DNA from: Gammaproteobacteria bacterium
GTDB lineage: Bacteria; Pseudomonadota; Gammaproteobacteria; Pseudomonadales; PIVM01
Length of the DNA: 64,000 bases
Direction of reading: 5' to 3'
Assembly (NCBI GenBank): GCA_003353945.1
Contig: PIVM01000014.1
Location: 1-64,000, forward strand
This document shows positions 1 through 8,037 of this stretch, piece after piece. The notes below the pieces were generated by a model. That model was not told the origin of the DNA. It ran no database searches and was given only the letters and a program-made list of their open reading frames with translations. The first letter of the stretch is position 1; the number at the start of each line of letters is the position of its first letter. Position numbers and translations under genes: made by a program.

Positions 1-2
1 TT

Positions 3-545
3 GAGCGACAAAAAGCGGCAAGGCAGGACATTTTTAATAGTGGATTTACCCTGGTTGAGCGACAGAAGTATGAAGATGCCGTTTCACACATGTATCGGTT
101 TATCTCAGAGACGACATCTGATGAAGAAAACTATGAGTGGGCTCAGTTTTTTATGGGCGTATCGCTGGAGAAATTGGGATATAGTCATGCAGCGGTTGAA
201 CTACTTTCGGGCCTGATTGTAAGAAAGCCTAATCCGCAAATCGTTGCGTATATTCTGGAAATGTTCGAGTCCATCACGCGAGAAAAACCGTTTAGCACAA
301 GGTCAGGAGAAGGCTTCTTTGCCAGCGCGGGTGATACGGGTGTTAATCTTCAGGCGATTGATCTTACCGTACCGGGTGCGAGTGACACCTTCTGGGCGAA
401 TGAGGAATGGGAGGGCGCGTTCTATTTCAGTATGAGTGATTTCAATTATGTTGCCTCACAGGCCGACAATGACTGGGGTTATGATACGCCATACTATTTT
501 AGATTGACCTTGGTGTATCACACGGGGATATCAAGAGCAGAATAG
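3..545 (+). CDS. 3' end of a TPR-like protein, N terminus outside window
   Basis: The frame is open from the left edge to a TAG at 543-545, so about 180 C-terminal residues are seen and the start lies outside. The first half is helical and resembles a tetratricopeptide unit (AQFFMGVSLEKLGYSHAAVE), with alternating small and aromatic residues. From about position 310 the composition changes to a Gly/Asp/aromatic-rich, probably beta-stranded tail (WEGAFYFSMSDFNYV, then DWGYDTPYYF). I do not recognise the protein. The abrupt change could be a normal second domain or a deletion junction. There is no evident partner gene, because the next gene (778) is separated by 232 bases. Function unknown; protein-protein scaffolding is the most that the TPR part allows. 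Confidence 0.5.
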   Translation, partial: ERQKAARQDIFNSGFTLVERQKYEDAVSHMYRFISETTSDEENYEWAQFFMGVSLEKLGYSHAAVELLSGLIVRKPNPQIVAYILEMFESITREKPFSTRSGEGFFASAGDTGVNLQAIDLTVPGASDTFWANEEWEGAFYFSMSDFNYVASQADNDWGYDTPYYFRLTLVYHTGISRAE

Positions 546-777
546 GAATATCAATATATGTCAGTCGTCGATTCGCATTTTATGGTGAGCCGATGGCTGG
601 GCCAGTGATCATACTAAAGCAGTGCCTGGGTGAATCATAACTCTCTCCATCTGTATTTTGTGGCACTTAGGCCAATCGCTTGGTTAACCCATATAACCAT
701 GAATTATATTTGGGTGATTCGTAGAAAATTGTAATATAAGCTATTCTCTCAAAAGCGTCTCGAAAAAGATTTTAGAG

Positions 778-3162
778 ATGAAAATTTCAATTGCAGTAAC
801 ACCCTTGATATTGCTTATAGCTTTATTTCCGAAGGCTATAATGGCGCTTGACGTAAATAAAGATTTTCATCACCTTTCAACGTCATTTAGTTACTACATT
901 GATACTGAGGAAAAACTTACATTTAGTGAGATATTGGACAATCAACACCTTGAGTTTACGGACTATTCAACAAAAGGTATTCCCACGTTTTATCAACCCA
1001 CAACTGTTTGGCTAAAGCTCGACTTACATTTTGATCCACAAGTTACCTCAGATCGTTATTATATTTTTTGTTTGCAATCGAACCTATTTGAACTGGAGGT
1101 ATATCGGCGGCAAAAAGAGGGTTCCTTTAGTCAGTTAAAAACCGGTAATCTCTATCCATTCAAACAGCGAGAGATACTTTCTCCCAAATACGGTTTTACA
1201 GTCGATCCCTCTATAGCGCAACAGACAGTGTATATTCGTTTTACCGGAGGGGTGGGGAATCACCGACTGCCCTGGGTGATAGTCAACGAATCGACCTATC
1301 AGTCTGAATCGAAGGCCTATCAATTAATTATTTTATCGTGTTATAGCGCGATCTCTGCCATTTTTCTCTTCAATATCGGTTTTCTGATTATTGTTAGAAA
1401 CAAGGAGTATTGCGCCTACAGTTTGTACATATTATTTGGCGCGTTGGGTGTGTTATCGGTGGATGGCTTGGCTTATGCGTTTCTTTGGCCAGAACTGATC
1501 TCTTTTAATCAAAAGGCGGGAGAGATTTTTGTTCTTTTGAGCGCCATTGCCAGATTGTTGGCTATCTATTATTTTCTGAATATTAAAACGGAATCTGTAT
1601 TGATTCATTACGTCATGATTGTGATCATTACTGCTCTGGTATTGGGGATTATAATACTGATTTCATTTGATCGAATGACGCTGCCCTTATGGCATACGGG
1701 GCTACTTTGGTTTGCTTCCATTTTGTGCGGTTTATTCATGTGTGGTTTTGGTATCTACAGACGGATTCCGCTTGCAATACCGTTATTTTTTATATTAGTT
1801 GTGCCCACAGTATTTACATTTTTTCAGGCGTTGGCTTATTGGGGGGTTTTGGAACCGAGTGCGAAAAACCTGCTATTTGCTCTTTATGGTTTCGTGTTGC
1901 ATATCCTGCTATTCTCTCTTTGTATCGGTATTCATATGCGTTATGAAACGGACAGGCGAGTTATGGCGCAAGAATCTCTATTGCGAGCGTACCAGCAGGT
2001 TTTTCAGCTAAAAAGTGATTTCCTTACTGCCGTGAGCCATGAATTGCGTACGCCGATGAACGGTGTGTTTGGTTCCTTGCAGTTGTTACGCAAGGATAAA
2101 GAGGAAGACAACTCCAGTCTGCTTTATTCTGCCTGGATAAGCGCAAAGGATTTGATGCGCTTGATCAATGATTTGTTGTCCTTTTCTGAAATCCAGTCAC
2201 AACAAATCTCAATCCGAAATGATCTGTTTAATTTTGACGAAGCGACTGGAAAACTGCAAAAAAGGTATCGGCAACTGTGTGCGGATAAGGGGGTCAACTT
2301 TGAATGGCATGTCGATAGTGATATGCCCGATCAACTGGTGGGTGATAGGGAAAAAACGCTGACTGTTATCAGTAAATTGGTTGACAATGCCGTTAAGTTT
2401 GCCAGCAAAGGTGAAGTGATTTTCCATGCAAGTTTGTTAAAAAAAGAAGATGGCCATGTGTCTATTATGCTGGAGGTTAAGGATAGTGGTATTGGCATGT
2501 CAGAAAAGGAGATGGAGACGATCTTTGAATCCTTTAAGCAGCGTGAGTGCGGGCTAAGGAGAAGCTATGGTGGATTAGGTATTGGTTTATCCATCACAAA
2601 AGGATTGATTGAAGCCTTGAAAGGCTCCATAACGATTGAGTCCGAAAAAGGGCGTGGGACGACGGCTAAAGTGTATCTTGATTTTCAGTATATTGAGCAG
2701 AAACTTGTTGAATCAGATTTGAGTTCACTTGATGATGTTACTGAGAAACTACCCGTGCTGATTGTTGAGGACAATAAAGTGAATCAGCAGATTCTTGTAA
2801 AGATGCTGGCTAAAATGGGATGCGATTCGATTGTCGCCAACAATGGCATTGAAGCGCTGGCGGTGTTGGAAGAAAATAAGCTGTCTGTTATTTTAATGGA
2901 TCTGCAAATGCCTCGGATGGATGGCTTGGAGTGCAGTCGGCGCATCAAAGCGTACAAAGATGAAAGAAAAAATATTCCGATTATTGCGGTTACAGGGAAT
3001 GCGATGGAATTTAATCTCAACGATTGTGCAAAGGTTGGGATAAAGGCCTATATCACAAAACCAATAGACTTTACGACGCTGGAGAAAGTAGTCAGAGCAT
3101 ATATGGTGCTAGATAGAGGAGAGAACAATACCGGTAATTGCAGTAGTTTTAAAACTCTCTAA
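778..3162 (+). CDS. 7TM (DISM-type) hybrid sensor histidine kinase with receiver domain
   Basis: Membrane hybrid kinase of 794 residues. A signal peptide (cleavage near IMA-LD, residue 23) is followed by a periplasmic beta-sandwich domain of the 7TMR-DISMED2 type (about 30-170), seven hydrophobic segments (about 180-390) and a short linker. Then come HisKA with SHELRTPMNG (phosphoacceptor H421), HATPase with N box VDNAVKFA and G boxes DSGIGM and GGLGIGLS, and a C-terminal receiver starting PVLIVEDN with phosphoacceptor D708 in MDLQMPRMDG. In this family the periplasmic domain is thought to bind a carbohydrate or other small ligand. No HPt or response regulator lies next to it, so it is an orphan and its output is unknown. 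The start is the ATG before the signal peptide; its ribosome site is weak. The family assignment is secure, the ligand is not. Confidence 0.88.
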   Translation: MKISIAVTPLILLIALFPKAIMALDVNKDFHHLSTSFSYYIDTEEKLTFSEILDNQHLEFTDYSTKGIPTFYQPTTVWLKLDLHFDPQVTSDRYYIFCLQSNLFELEVYRRQKEGSFSQLKTGNLYPFKQREILSPKYGFTVDPSIAQQTVYIRFTGGVGNHRLPWVIVNESTYQSESKAYQLIILSCYSAISAIFLFNIGFLIIVRNKEYCAYSLYILFGALGVLSVDGLAYAFLWPELISFNQKAGEIFVLLSAIARLLAIYYFLNIKTESVLIHYVMIVIITALVLGIIILISFDRMTLPLWHTGLLWFASILCGLFMCGFGIYRRIPLAIPLFFILVVPTVFTFFQALAYWGVLEPSAKNLLFALYGFVLHILLFSLCIGIHMRYETDRRVMAQESLLRAYQQVFQLKSDFLTAVSHELRTPMNGVFGSLQLLRKDKEEDNSSLLYSAWISAKDLMRLINDLLSFSEIQSQQISIRNDLFNFDEATGKLQKRYRQLCADKGVNFEWHVDSDMPDQLVGDREKTLTVISKLVDNAVKFASKGEVIFHASLLKKEDGHVSIMLEVKDSGIGMSEKEMETIFESFKQRECGLRRSYGGLGIGLSITKGLIEALKGSITIESEKGRGTTAKVYLDFQYIEQKLVESDLSSLDDVTEKLPVLIVEDNKVNQQILVKMLAKMGCDSIVANNGIEALAVLEENKLSVILMDLQMPRMDGLECSRRIKAYKDERKNIPIIAVTGNAMEFNLNDCAKVGIKAYITKPIDFTTLEKVVRAYMVLDRGENNTGNCSSFKTL

Positions 3163-3249
3163 AAAAAACGCTATGATGAGTTAAGTCTATCATGATTGAT
3201 GCCTTCGATACCTTCGAAGGAGGATTTAAAAAAGGGTTTCTTGAAATAT

Positions 3250-3642
3250 ATGACTGGTCTTTGTATCTGCGGTAGTAATAAAACCAAGTCCAAATGTTGC
3301 GAACGTTTTTTAAGCGGAAAGCAACACGCAGTAACACCGGAACAATTAATGCGCTCTCGTTATAGCGCTTATGCGTTGGGTGGTTATGGGGAATACTTGT
3401 TGAAAACCTGGTTTCCAGCAACAGCACAAGGATTAACTGCTGAGCAGTTGTCCGAACGCACTCTGGATTGGCAAGAACTTGAGGTGTTGAGTAAATCGCA
3501 AAAAGGTGATGAGGGGCAGGTGGTGTTTAGGGCTAAGTATTTTTGCGAGAACGGTAAAGAGGGTGTGATGTCCGAGGTGTCCAGTTTTAAGCGTGTTAAG
3601 GGACATTGGTACTATGTAGGAGGTGAAGTAGAAGCGGGTTAG
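3250..3642 (+). CDS. YchJ-like UPF0225 protein, lacks C-terminal SEC-C motif
   Basis: Small soluble protein of about 130 residues. It begins with the zinc-binding SEC-C-like motif CICGSN...KCC, followed by the family signature LMRSRYSAYALG and the WQELEVL / GHWYYVGG core that is the NTF2-like part of YchJ. Escherichia coli YchJ has a second CxCxxxxxxxxCC motif at its C terminus; here the protein stops after the fold, giving a shortened version. I chose ATG 3250 because the conserved family N terminus begins at M-x-x-L-C-x-C-G. The reading frame is open up to 3196, and a GGAGG at 3219 might serve an earlier start (TTG 3241 is another option). Function in the family is not established. Confidence 0.75.
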   Translation: MTGLCICGSNKTKSKCCERFLSGKQHAVTPEQLMRSRYSAYALGGYGEYLLKTWFPATAQGLTAEQLSERTLDWQELEVLSKSQKGDEGQVVFRAKYFCENGKEGVMSEVSSFKRVKGHWYYVGGEVEAG

Positions 3643-3680
3643 TAATCATTGAGAAATATGCGAAACTAGGAGACAAATCT

Positions 3681-4154
3681 ATGCGCAAGCGAATCATTAC
3701 ACAAATTATGCAAGAAAAGGCGTTTTCTGACCTGGAATGGTTGAATGTGGAAGGGCTGGCGGAAGTTGAAATCACGTCCGAGGATGTTACTCATCCCATT
3801 GAGTCTGCATTGCTTCCCGGTCAGGTTTCGGGATGGCGTGCTGCAGAACCGGGTAAGCAAACGATTCGTATACTCTTTGATAATCCGCAACGGCTGCAGC
3901 GAATCAGGTTAAGCTTCGAGGAACTTCATGCGGAGCGCACACAAGAGTATGTCTTATGTTACTCATCAGATGGAGGGCAGACGTTTCAGGAAATTGTTCG
4001 ACAGCAATGGAATTTTAGTCCACAAGGCGCAAGCAGTGAGACTGAAGACCTGAATGTTGATCTTTCGTCGGTCAATGTGCTTGAATTGACTATCATTCCA
4101 GATATAAGTGGGAGGGAAGCATACGCTTCCCTTGCGCAGTTGCGACTCGCATAA
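3681..4154 (+). CDS. Small beta-sandwich (discoidin-like) hypothetical protein
   Basis: Protein of 157 residues without signal peptide or membrane segment, preceded by a good ribosome site (AGGAG about 8 bases upstream of the ATG). The body has the rhythm of a galactose-binding/F5-8 type C-like jelly roll: SGWRAAEPGKQTIRILFDNP, then RIRLSFEE, YVLCYSSDGGQTF and a closing strand LELTIIPDISG before ASLAQLRLA. In that fold the phrase 'W-x-A-x-x-G-x-Q-x-I-x-x-x-F' marks the first strands. It follows the ychJ-like gene by 38 bases on the same strand and may share its transcript. The fold is inferred from pattern only. A carbohydrate- or protein-binding role is possible but unproven. Confidence 0.6.
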   Translation: MRKRIITQIMQEKAFSDLEWLNVEGLAEVEITSEDVTHPIESALLPGQVSGWRAAEPGKQTIRILFDNPQRLQRIRLSFEELHAERTQEYVLCYSSDGGQTFQEIVRQQWNFSPQGASSETEDLNVDLSSVNVLELTIIPDISGREAYASLAQLRLA

Positions 4155-4218
4155 TATGGGCCATTAAATTACAAATATTTTTGCTATCTCTTTTTTCGGA
4201 GATCACCACCGTGCGACG

Positions 4219-4642
4219 CTAATAATCACCCTCATAACAACCATTGGCTTCCACTATTTCAGGATTAATATAAGTGGAATAATAATTGACTGTAGAGTCA
4301 GGCCTGACACCAAGCTTGACTTTCATATAATCATTTCCGTTATTGAGTTATCGTAGTTCATTACTATCAGACTAAAGATTGCTTCCGGATCGAGATTAAT
4401 TACTGAAGAGTAGCCCTCAAGTTTTGGGTGTAAAGATGTCACCATACTATAATATGTTACATCAACGCTCGCTTTGCCACGTATAAACTCACGACTGCCA
4501 TACAGGGGGTTGATATAGGTATCATTCCAACTACCACCAGTGTGGCGTCACTATCGGAATCACCACTACCACAACCCGGCATGGATGCTGCTAAAGCAAT
4601 AAAAACTACTGTGAACAAAAAACTGATGCGGTTATAAAGCAC
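4219..4642 (-). pseudogene. Frameshifted small lipoprotein gene
   Basis: Reading leftward from a GTG at 4642 (GAGAGG six bases upstream) gives a lipoprotein signal: N-R-I-S-F-L-F-T-V-V-F-I-A-L-A-A-S-M-P-G then Cys and a Gly/Ser/Asp linker. The frame then breaks. From about 4538-4548 the sensible protein continues in another frame (GGSWNDTYINPLYGSREF, later NLDPEAIFSLIVMNYDNS). At about 4330-4340 it breaks again and continues as NDYMKVKLGVRPDSTVNYYS to a TAG at 4219-4221. Joining the three segments gives one coherent protein of about 140 residues. Two single-base deletions would explain it. Either the gene is dead or the sequence carries errors. The protein family is not recognised. Confidence 0.6.
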
Positions 4643-4709
4643 AACGATCCTCTCATTCCCTGAAAATTGCATGCAAAATGCACTACATTCTCTAAGGGTA
4701 TAGGAGGAA

Positions 4710-4874
4710 TTAACACCTCCCATTCATGCCCAATTGACTAAGAGCAACAAACTGCTGGCAATCGCTTACTGCAGTTAAGCTTGCCGCCAGTGATGTTGTA
4801 ATTTGAAATCCTGCAAACGGCCAAGCCTGATTGCGGGAACAATTAACAGCCTTTCGTACTTCGTCATTGGCAGG
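4710..4874 (-). pseudogene. Possible gene fragment without start codon
   Basis: A 54-codon open stretch on the minus strand ends in TAA at 4710-4712 and is bounded upstream by an in-frame TGA (4875-4877). It has no usable start. Its translation looks protein-like (NDEVRKAVNCSRNQAWPFAG, then SDCQQFVALSQLGMNGRC), not like random sequence. It lies just upstream of the frameshifted lipoprotein on the same strand, so both may be remains of one decayed segment. It could equally be a chance open frame. No function is assigned. Confidence 0.3.
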
Positions 4875-4948
4875 TCAATACATGATGTCTAGGATAATCA
4901 AATGTTAGATCGGGTGTGGGCCGATACAGTGTGGGGGTGATGCAGTGT

Positions 4949-4977
4949 GGGGCCGTAGGAAAAGTTTTCCACGGCCC
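4949..4977 (-). terminator. Strong hairpin after the cpxP-like gene
   Basis: GGGCCGTAGGAAAA (4950-4963) faces TTTTCCACGGCCC (4965-4977), a near-perfect stem of about 13 pairs with one bulge. It starts 11 bases beyond the stop of the minus-strand gene that ends at 4988. There is no clear T-run after it in the minus direction, so it is a transcript-end or RNA-stabilising hairpin, not a textbook intrinsic terminator. Just outside it, CAGTGTGGGG occurs twice (4927 and 4943), 16 bases apart. Confidence 0.5.
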
Positions 4978-4987
4978 TTAGTAAAGT

Positions 4988-5464
4988 TTAGTCTTCATCG
5001 TCCTCAAAGAATCGCCGCATATGCTTATTTCGCTTGTCATGCAGCTTTTTAAATTCGAGCCTTTGTGTCTCATCCAAGGACTGATACAGCATATGCATGG
5101 CTTTGCTTCGTTGCAACACGCTCTGCTTGACTGCGTCACTGATTTGAGCAGCCAGTTCCTCTGCACGATTTTCATCATAAAGTTCAGATGTCATCAGTTC
5201 TTCAAGTTGAGCGTGCAGCTCGTTGTGCTTTTCGATATTTTCGCTATGCATAGCTCTCCTGGCTTGAGTCTGCTCAAGCAATATCGTTTGTTGCTCCTCA
5301 TTCAAGCCTAATTTGTGGACCATTCGATCCAAATGCATTTCATGTTTCATCAGCATGCCTCCACAGTGACCTCCACGAAAGTCACTACCTTGTACTGCAG
5401 TCGCAAGCACTGCAGCGGAAATCAGGGTGGCAGCACATATCATAATTCTACTTTTGCGTTTCAT
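4988..5464 (-). CDS. cpxP: CpxP/Spy-family periplasmic LTxxQ protein
   Basis: Periplasmic protein of 158 residues. ATG 5464 has an excellent ribosome site (AAGGAGAG) and is followed by a signal peptide (MKRKSRIMICAATL... with cleavage near AVQG-SD). The mature part is His/Met/charged and almost all helical, with two degenerate LTxxQ motifs (LGLNEEQQ and LDETQRLEF) characteristic of CpxP/Spy chaperones, and an acidic tail EDDED. It is divergent from a CpxR/CpxA-like pair across a 162-base promoter carrying GTAAA boxes. By analogy with CpxP it should sense misfolded or metal-stressed envelope proteins and damp the kinase. The HCGG and MHLDRMVH clusters could bind metal, as in the related CnrX/ZraP proteins; this is inference. 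Confidence 0.8.
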   Translation of the reverse strand: MKRKSRIMICAATLISAAVLATAVQGSDFRGGHCGGMLMKHEMHLDRMVHKLGLNEEQQTILLEQTQARRAMHSENIEKHNELHAQLEELMTSELYDENRAEELAAQISDAVKQSVLQRSKAMHMLYQSLDETQRLEFKKLHDKRNKHMRRFFEDDED

Positions 5465-5513
5465 TGTCACTCTCCTTTTTTGATATTTCAGACACAGTAT
5501 AAGTTTGCCTGTC

Positions 5514-5559
5514 GTAAATATGTGCGGATATTTGTAAAGAATGGTAAAGATTGGTTTAC
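5514..5559. promoter_or_regulatory. Candidate CpxR box array between cpxP-like and cpxR-like genes
   Basis: Three direct copies of GTAAA lie at 5514-5518, 5534-5538 and 5544-5548, with an inverted copy TTTAC at 5555-5559. The middle pair has exactly the published Escherichia coli CpxR arrangement, GTAAA-N5-GTAAA. The copies start 20 and 10 bases apart, so they sit on one face of the helix. The array lies 50 bases upstream of the cpxP-like start and about 80 upstream of the response-regulator start, as expected for an autoregulated divergent promoter. The motif match is seen directly; binding is inferred. Confidence 0.65.
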
Positions 5560-5626
5560 ACTGATAAAAGATCATTCAAAATGGGCATTTCCGTAGCCCT
5601 AAGTCCATAATTCTAGACACGACATA

Positions 5627-6316
5627 ATGAGCAAGATACTGATCGCTGATGATGACTACGCACTTTGCCAATTGCTGAAAGAGTATCTGCAAAACGAAGC
5701 ATTTGACGTGGATTGTGTACATACGGGGAAACAAGCGGTTGAGGCTGCCATTAACGGAACATATCATCTGTTGATTCTCGATGTCATGTTGCCTGAGCTG
5801 ATGGGGTTTGATGTGCTAAAAAAATTGCGAGAGCACAGTTCCATCCCGATTCTAATGCTAACCGCTCGTGGTGACGATATTGACAGGATTATAGGTCTGG
5901 AACTGGGCGCTGATGATTATTTGCCAAAACCCTGCAATCCTCGTGAACTGCTGGCGCGTCTTCGGGCTATATTGCGCCGTTGTGAAACTGACGTTAGACG
6001 CGATCGTAAACATACTCTCGATTTAGTCGGCATCACGTTAAATCGCGCATCGCGCTCTGCCTGCTTTCACAATATAACTCTCGATCTAACCAGTGCAGAA
6101 TTTGCTATTCTCGATATCCTGATGCAATCTGCTGGCACATTAGTCTCCAAAGAAACGCTGACAGAAAAAGCACTGGGCCGCCGACTTACGGCATATGATC
6201 GAAGCGTTGATGTCCACATCAGTAAAATACGGAAAAAACTGCATGCCGTTGATCCAAAAGCTGATTTGATTGCCAATATTCGTGGTGCGGGTTACCAGTT
6301 TGTGGGTGCGGAGTAA
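5627..6316 (+). CDS. cpxR: OmpR-family response regulator, CpxR-like
   Basis: DNA-binding response regulator of 229 residues. The receiver domain (1-115) has the acidic pocket ADDD (8-10), phosphoacceptor D52 in LILDVMLPE, the T in MLTARG, and the K in LPKPCNPRE. The C-terminal winged helix (about 130-228) has the expected LTSAEFAILD, SRSVDVHISKIRKKL and IRGAGYQFV motifs of OmpR/CpxR. It is followed after 9 bases by its probable kinase. Divergence from a CpxP-like gene and the GTAAA boxes upstream support CpxR over the closely similar RstA. It should activate envelope folding and degradation genes when phosphorylated. Confidence 0.86.
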   Translation: MSKILIADDDYALCQLLKEYLQNEAFDVDCVHTGKQAVEAAINGTYHLLILDVMLPELMGFDVLKKLREHSSIPILMLTARGDDIDRIIGLELGADDYLPKPCNPRELLARLRAILRRCETDVRRDRKHTLDLVGITLNRASRSACFHNITLDLTSAEFAILDILMQSAGTLVSKETLTEKALGRRLTAYDRSVDVHISKIRKKLHAVDPKADLIANIRGAGYQFVGAE

Positions 6317-6325
6317 GTTCAGCTT

Positions 6326-7663
6326 ATGCGACTTTATTGGAAAATATTTCTCAGTTTTTGGCTCGCCATGACCCTGATGGTCGTGGTCGGCGCGTCAGTC
6401 AACCATAGCTTGGAAAGAAAGCGCTTACATTTTCCCGCTAACCCAATAAGTATTTTGCACGACACATTTCAAAAATTTGAAACCCAGCCGATCGATGTAT
6501 TTCTCTCAGATTGGCGCAAACACGAAAAGCAGTCCGGTATCGAACTGTATATTGCAGATTTGCAGAATCAGAAGATTTACGGCGATTCAGATCACTTTCC
6601 ATCACTGCAGCTATTGCAGCAAATTGAGTCGCCTTTGCCTCAACGTTTTGTGAGAAACAGATTTATGTGGATTGGGCGAACACTAGATAATTCGGTAGAA
6701 CAATACAAAGTATTGGTAAAACTGCCGCATCTGCGCAAACGCTGGCAGCGGCATTTTTTACATAATATATGGCTGCGTATTAGTATTGGTTTAGTCATCA
6801 GTGCTGTCATTTGTTTTCTATTGGCCCGCTATATCACAAAGCCCATTCAACAGCTGCGTTTTGCCAGTGCGCAAATTGCTCGGGGAGATTTCACCGCACG
6901 CACGGGTATTCAAAGAAAAGGCAACAAAGACGAAATCGGTTTACTGGCAAACGACTTTGATTATATGACGGAACGTCTGCAAAACACGATTTTTGCGCAG
7001 CAGCGATTGATCAAAGACATTTCTCACGAATTACGTTCCCCGATCGCCCGATTACAAGTAGCTCTTGAGTTAGCGCGCCAACGATTGCAACTGGCGGACT
7101 CGCCTGAGCTTGATCGCATTGAACAGGAAGCCAAGCTGCTTAACCAGCTTATTGAACAAATTCTTCGATTGCCACAATTGGAAACAGAGTCAATTACATT
7201 AGATGATGTCATCGATCTGGGTTCTTTGCTGGAGCAGATCTGCAATGATGCTAATTATGAAGCTCAAAAGCTGGATAAAAGCGTCATTTTTCAAGCGGCT
7301 GCAGAGGAATCCCTTATCTATAGCCATGGTGACTTGTTGCACCATGCAGTTGAAAATATAGTCCGCAATGGCTTGCGACATACTCCCGTGGACACCGCGG
7401 TTTACATCAGTTTGGAAACACAAGGCGAAGAATACCTTATTCGTATTAGCGATTCTGGTCCGGGTGTGCCAGAAACAGAGCTGAGTAAAATTTTCGATGC
7501 CTTTTATCGTGTGTCAAAAGCCAGAGACAGAGATTCTGGCGGTTTTGGTCTTGGTCTGTCGATTGCCAAGCGGGCTATTCAGTTACATCAAGGTTCTCTT
7601 CAGGCGCGAAATACGTCACCGGGTTTGCTGGTGGAAATTCGTTTGCCTAGAACAAACATCTGA
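6326..7663 (+). CDS. cpxA: Envelope-stress sensor histidine kinase, CpxA-like
   Basis: Inner-membrane kinase of 445 residues. TM1 (about 5-25) opens with LYWKIFLSFWLAM, typical of CpxA/RstB. A periplasmic sensor of about 120 residues, TM2 (about 150-170) and a HAMP linker (ITKPIQQLRFASAQIARGDF) follow. HisKA carries DISHELRSPIARL with H234. The HATPase has N box ENIVRNGLRHTP, G1 DSGPGVPE and G2 GGFGLGLSIAKR. It lies 9 bases after the response regulator in the same operon. The combination with a CpxP-like gene makes this a three-part Cpx-type module; RstB is the alternative assignment. Expected to phosphorylate the neighbouring regulator in response to envelope damage. Confidence 0.84.
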   Translation: MRLYWKIFLSFWLAMTLMVVVGASVNHSLERKRLHFPANPISILHDTFQKFETQPIDVFLSDWRKHEKQSGIELYIADLQNQKIYGDSDHFPSLQLLQQIESPLPQRFVRNRFMWIGRTLDNSVEQYKVLVKLPHLRKRWQRHFLHNIWLRISIGLVISAVICFLLARYITKPIQQLRFASAQIARGDFTARTGIQRKGNKDEIGLLANDFDYMTERLQNTIFAQQRLIKDISHELRSPIARLQVALELARQRLQLADSPELDRIEQEAKLLNQLIEQILRLPQLETESITLDDVIDLGSLLEQICNDANYEAQKLDKSVIFQAAAEESLIYSHGDLLHHAVENIVRNGLRHTPVDTAVYISLETQGEEYLIRISDSGPGVPETELSKIFDAFYRVSKARDRDSGGFGLGLSIAKRAIQLHQGSLQARNTSPGLLVEIRLPRTNI

Positions 7664-8037
7664 ACAGTGGCGTGATTCGCTTCTAATAGACACGCAATAC
7701 GCCAGTGAATTTGCCATATAGTAAAGCAGAACTGACTTCATCTATATTGTCTAATGTCATTTTGTTATAAAAGGCGCTCTGTTTTGTTGCTTGGAGTTTG
7801 TGATTTTCCTCATTCAACTTTTAGTTATATGCAATTGCCAATTCTAAGGAACTCGTTAGCGGCAGCTTTGTGTATCGGTTTATAAGGGCAATAAAAATAA
7901 AATTATATAGCTCAATGATGTGGAATAGTTCGCAAAATCATCCTATAAAAAACCATAAGGTGAAGTTGATTCAGCGGAAAGAGAAGTTTTGCAGTAGAGT
8001 TGTCCTGTTGGGAATCCTAATTAAAGCAGGAAGTTTT
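7664..8037. other. Gap between cpxA-like and HD-GYP genes
   Basis: About 370 AT-rich bases. No coding pattern, strong hairpin or repeat was found. The reading frame of the downstream gene is open back to 7870, but the extra translation (rich in Lys, Asn and Ser, with no domain) does not look like protein. I treat it as leader. The promoter of the HD-GYP gene probably lies here but cannot be placed. Confidence 0.5.

Noticed and set aside
7870..8037. Longer N terminus for the HD-GYP protein
   Set aside because: The extra 56 residues are Lys/Asn/Ser-rich without a domain, while GTG 8038 has a ribosome site and begins directly at DUF3391.
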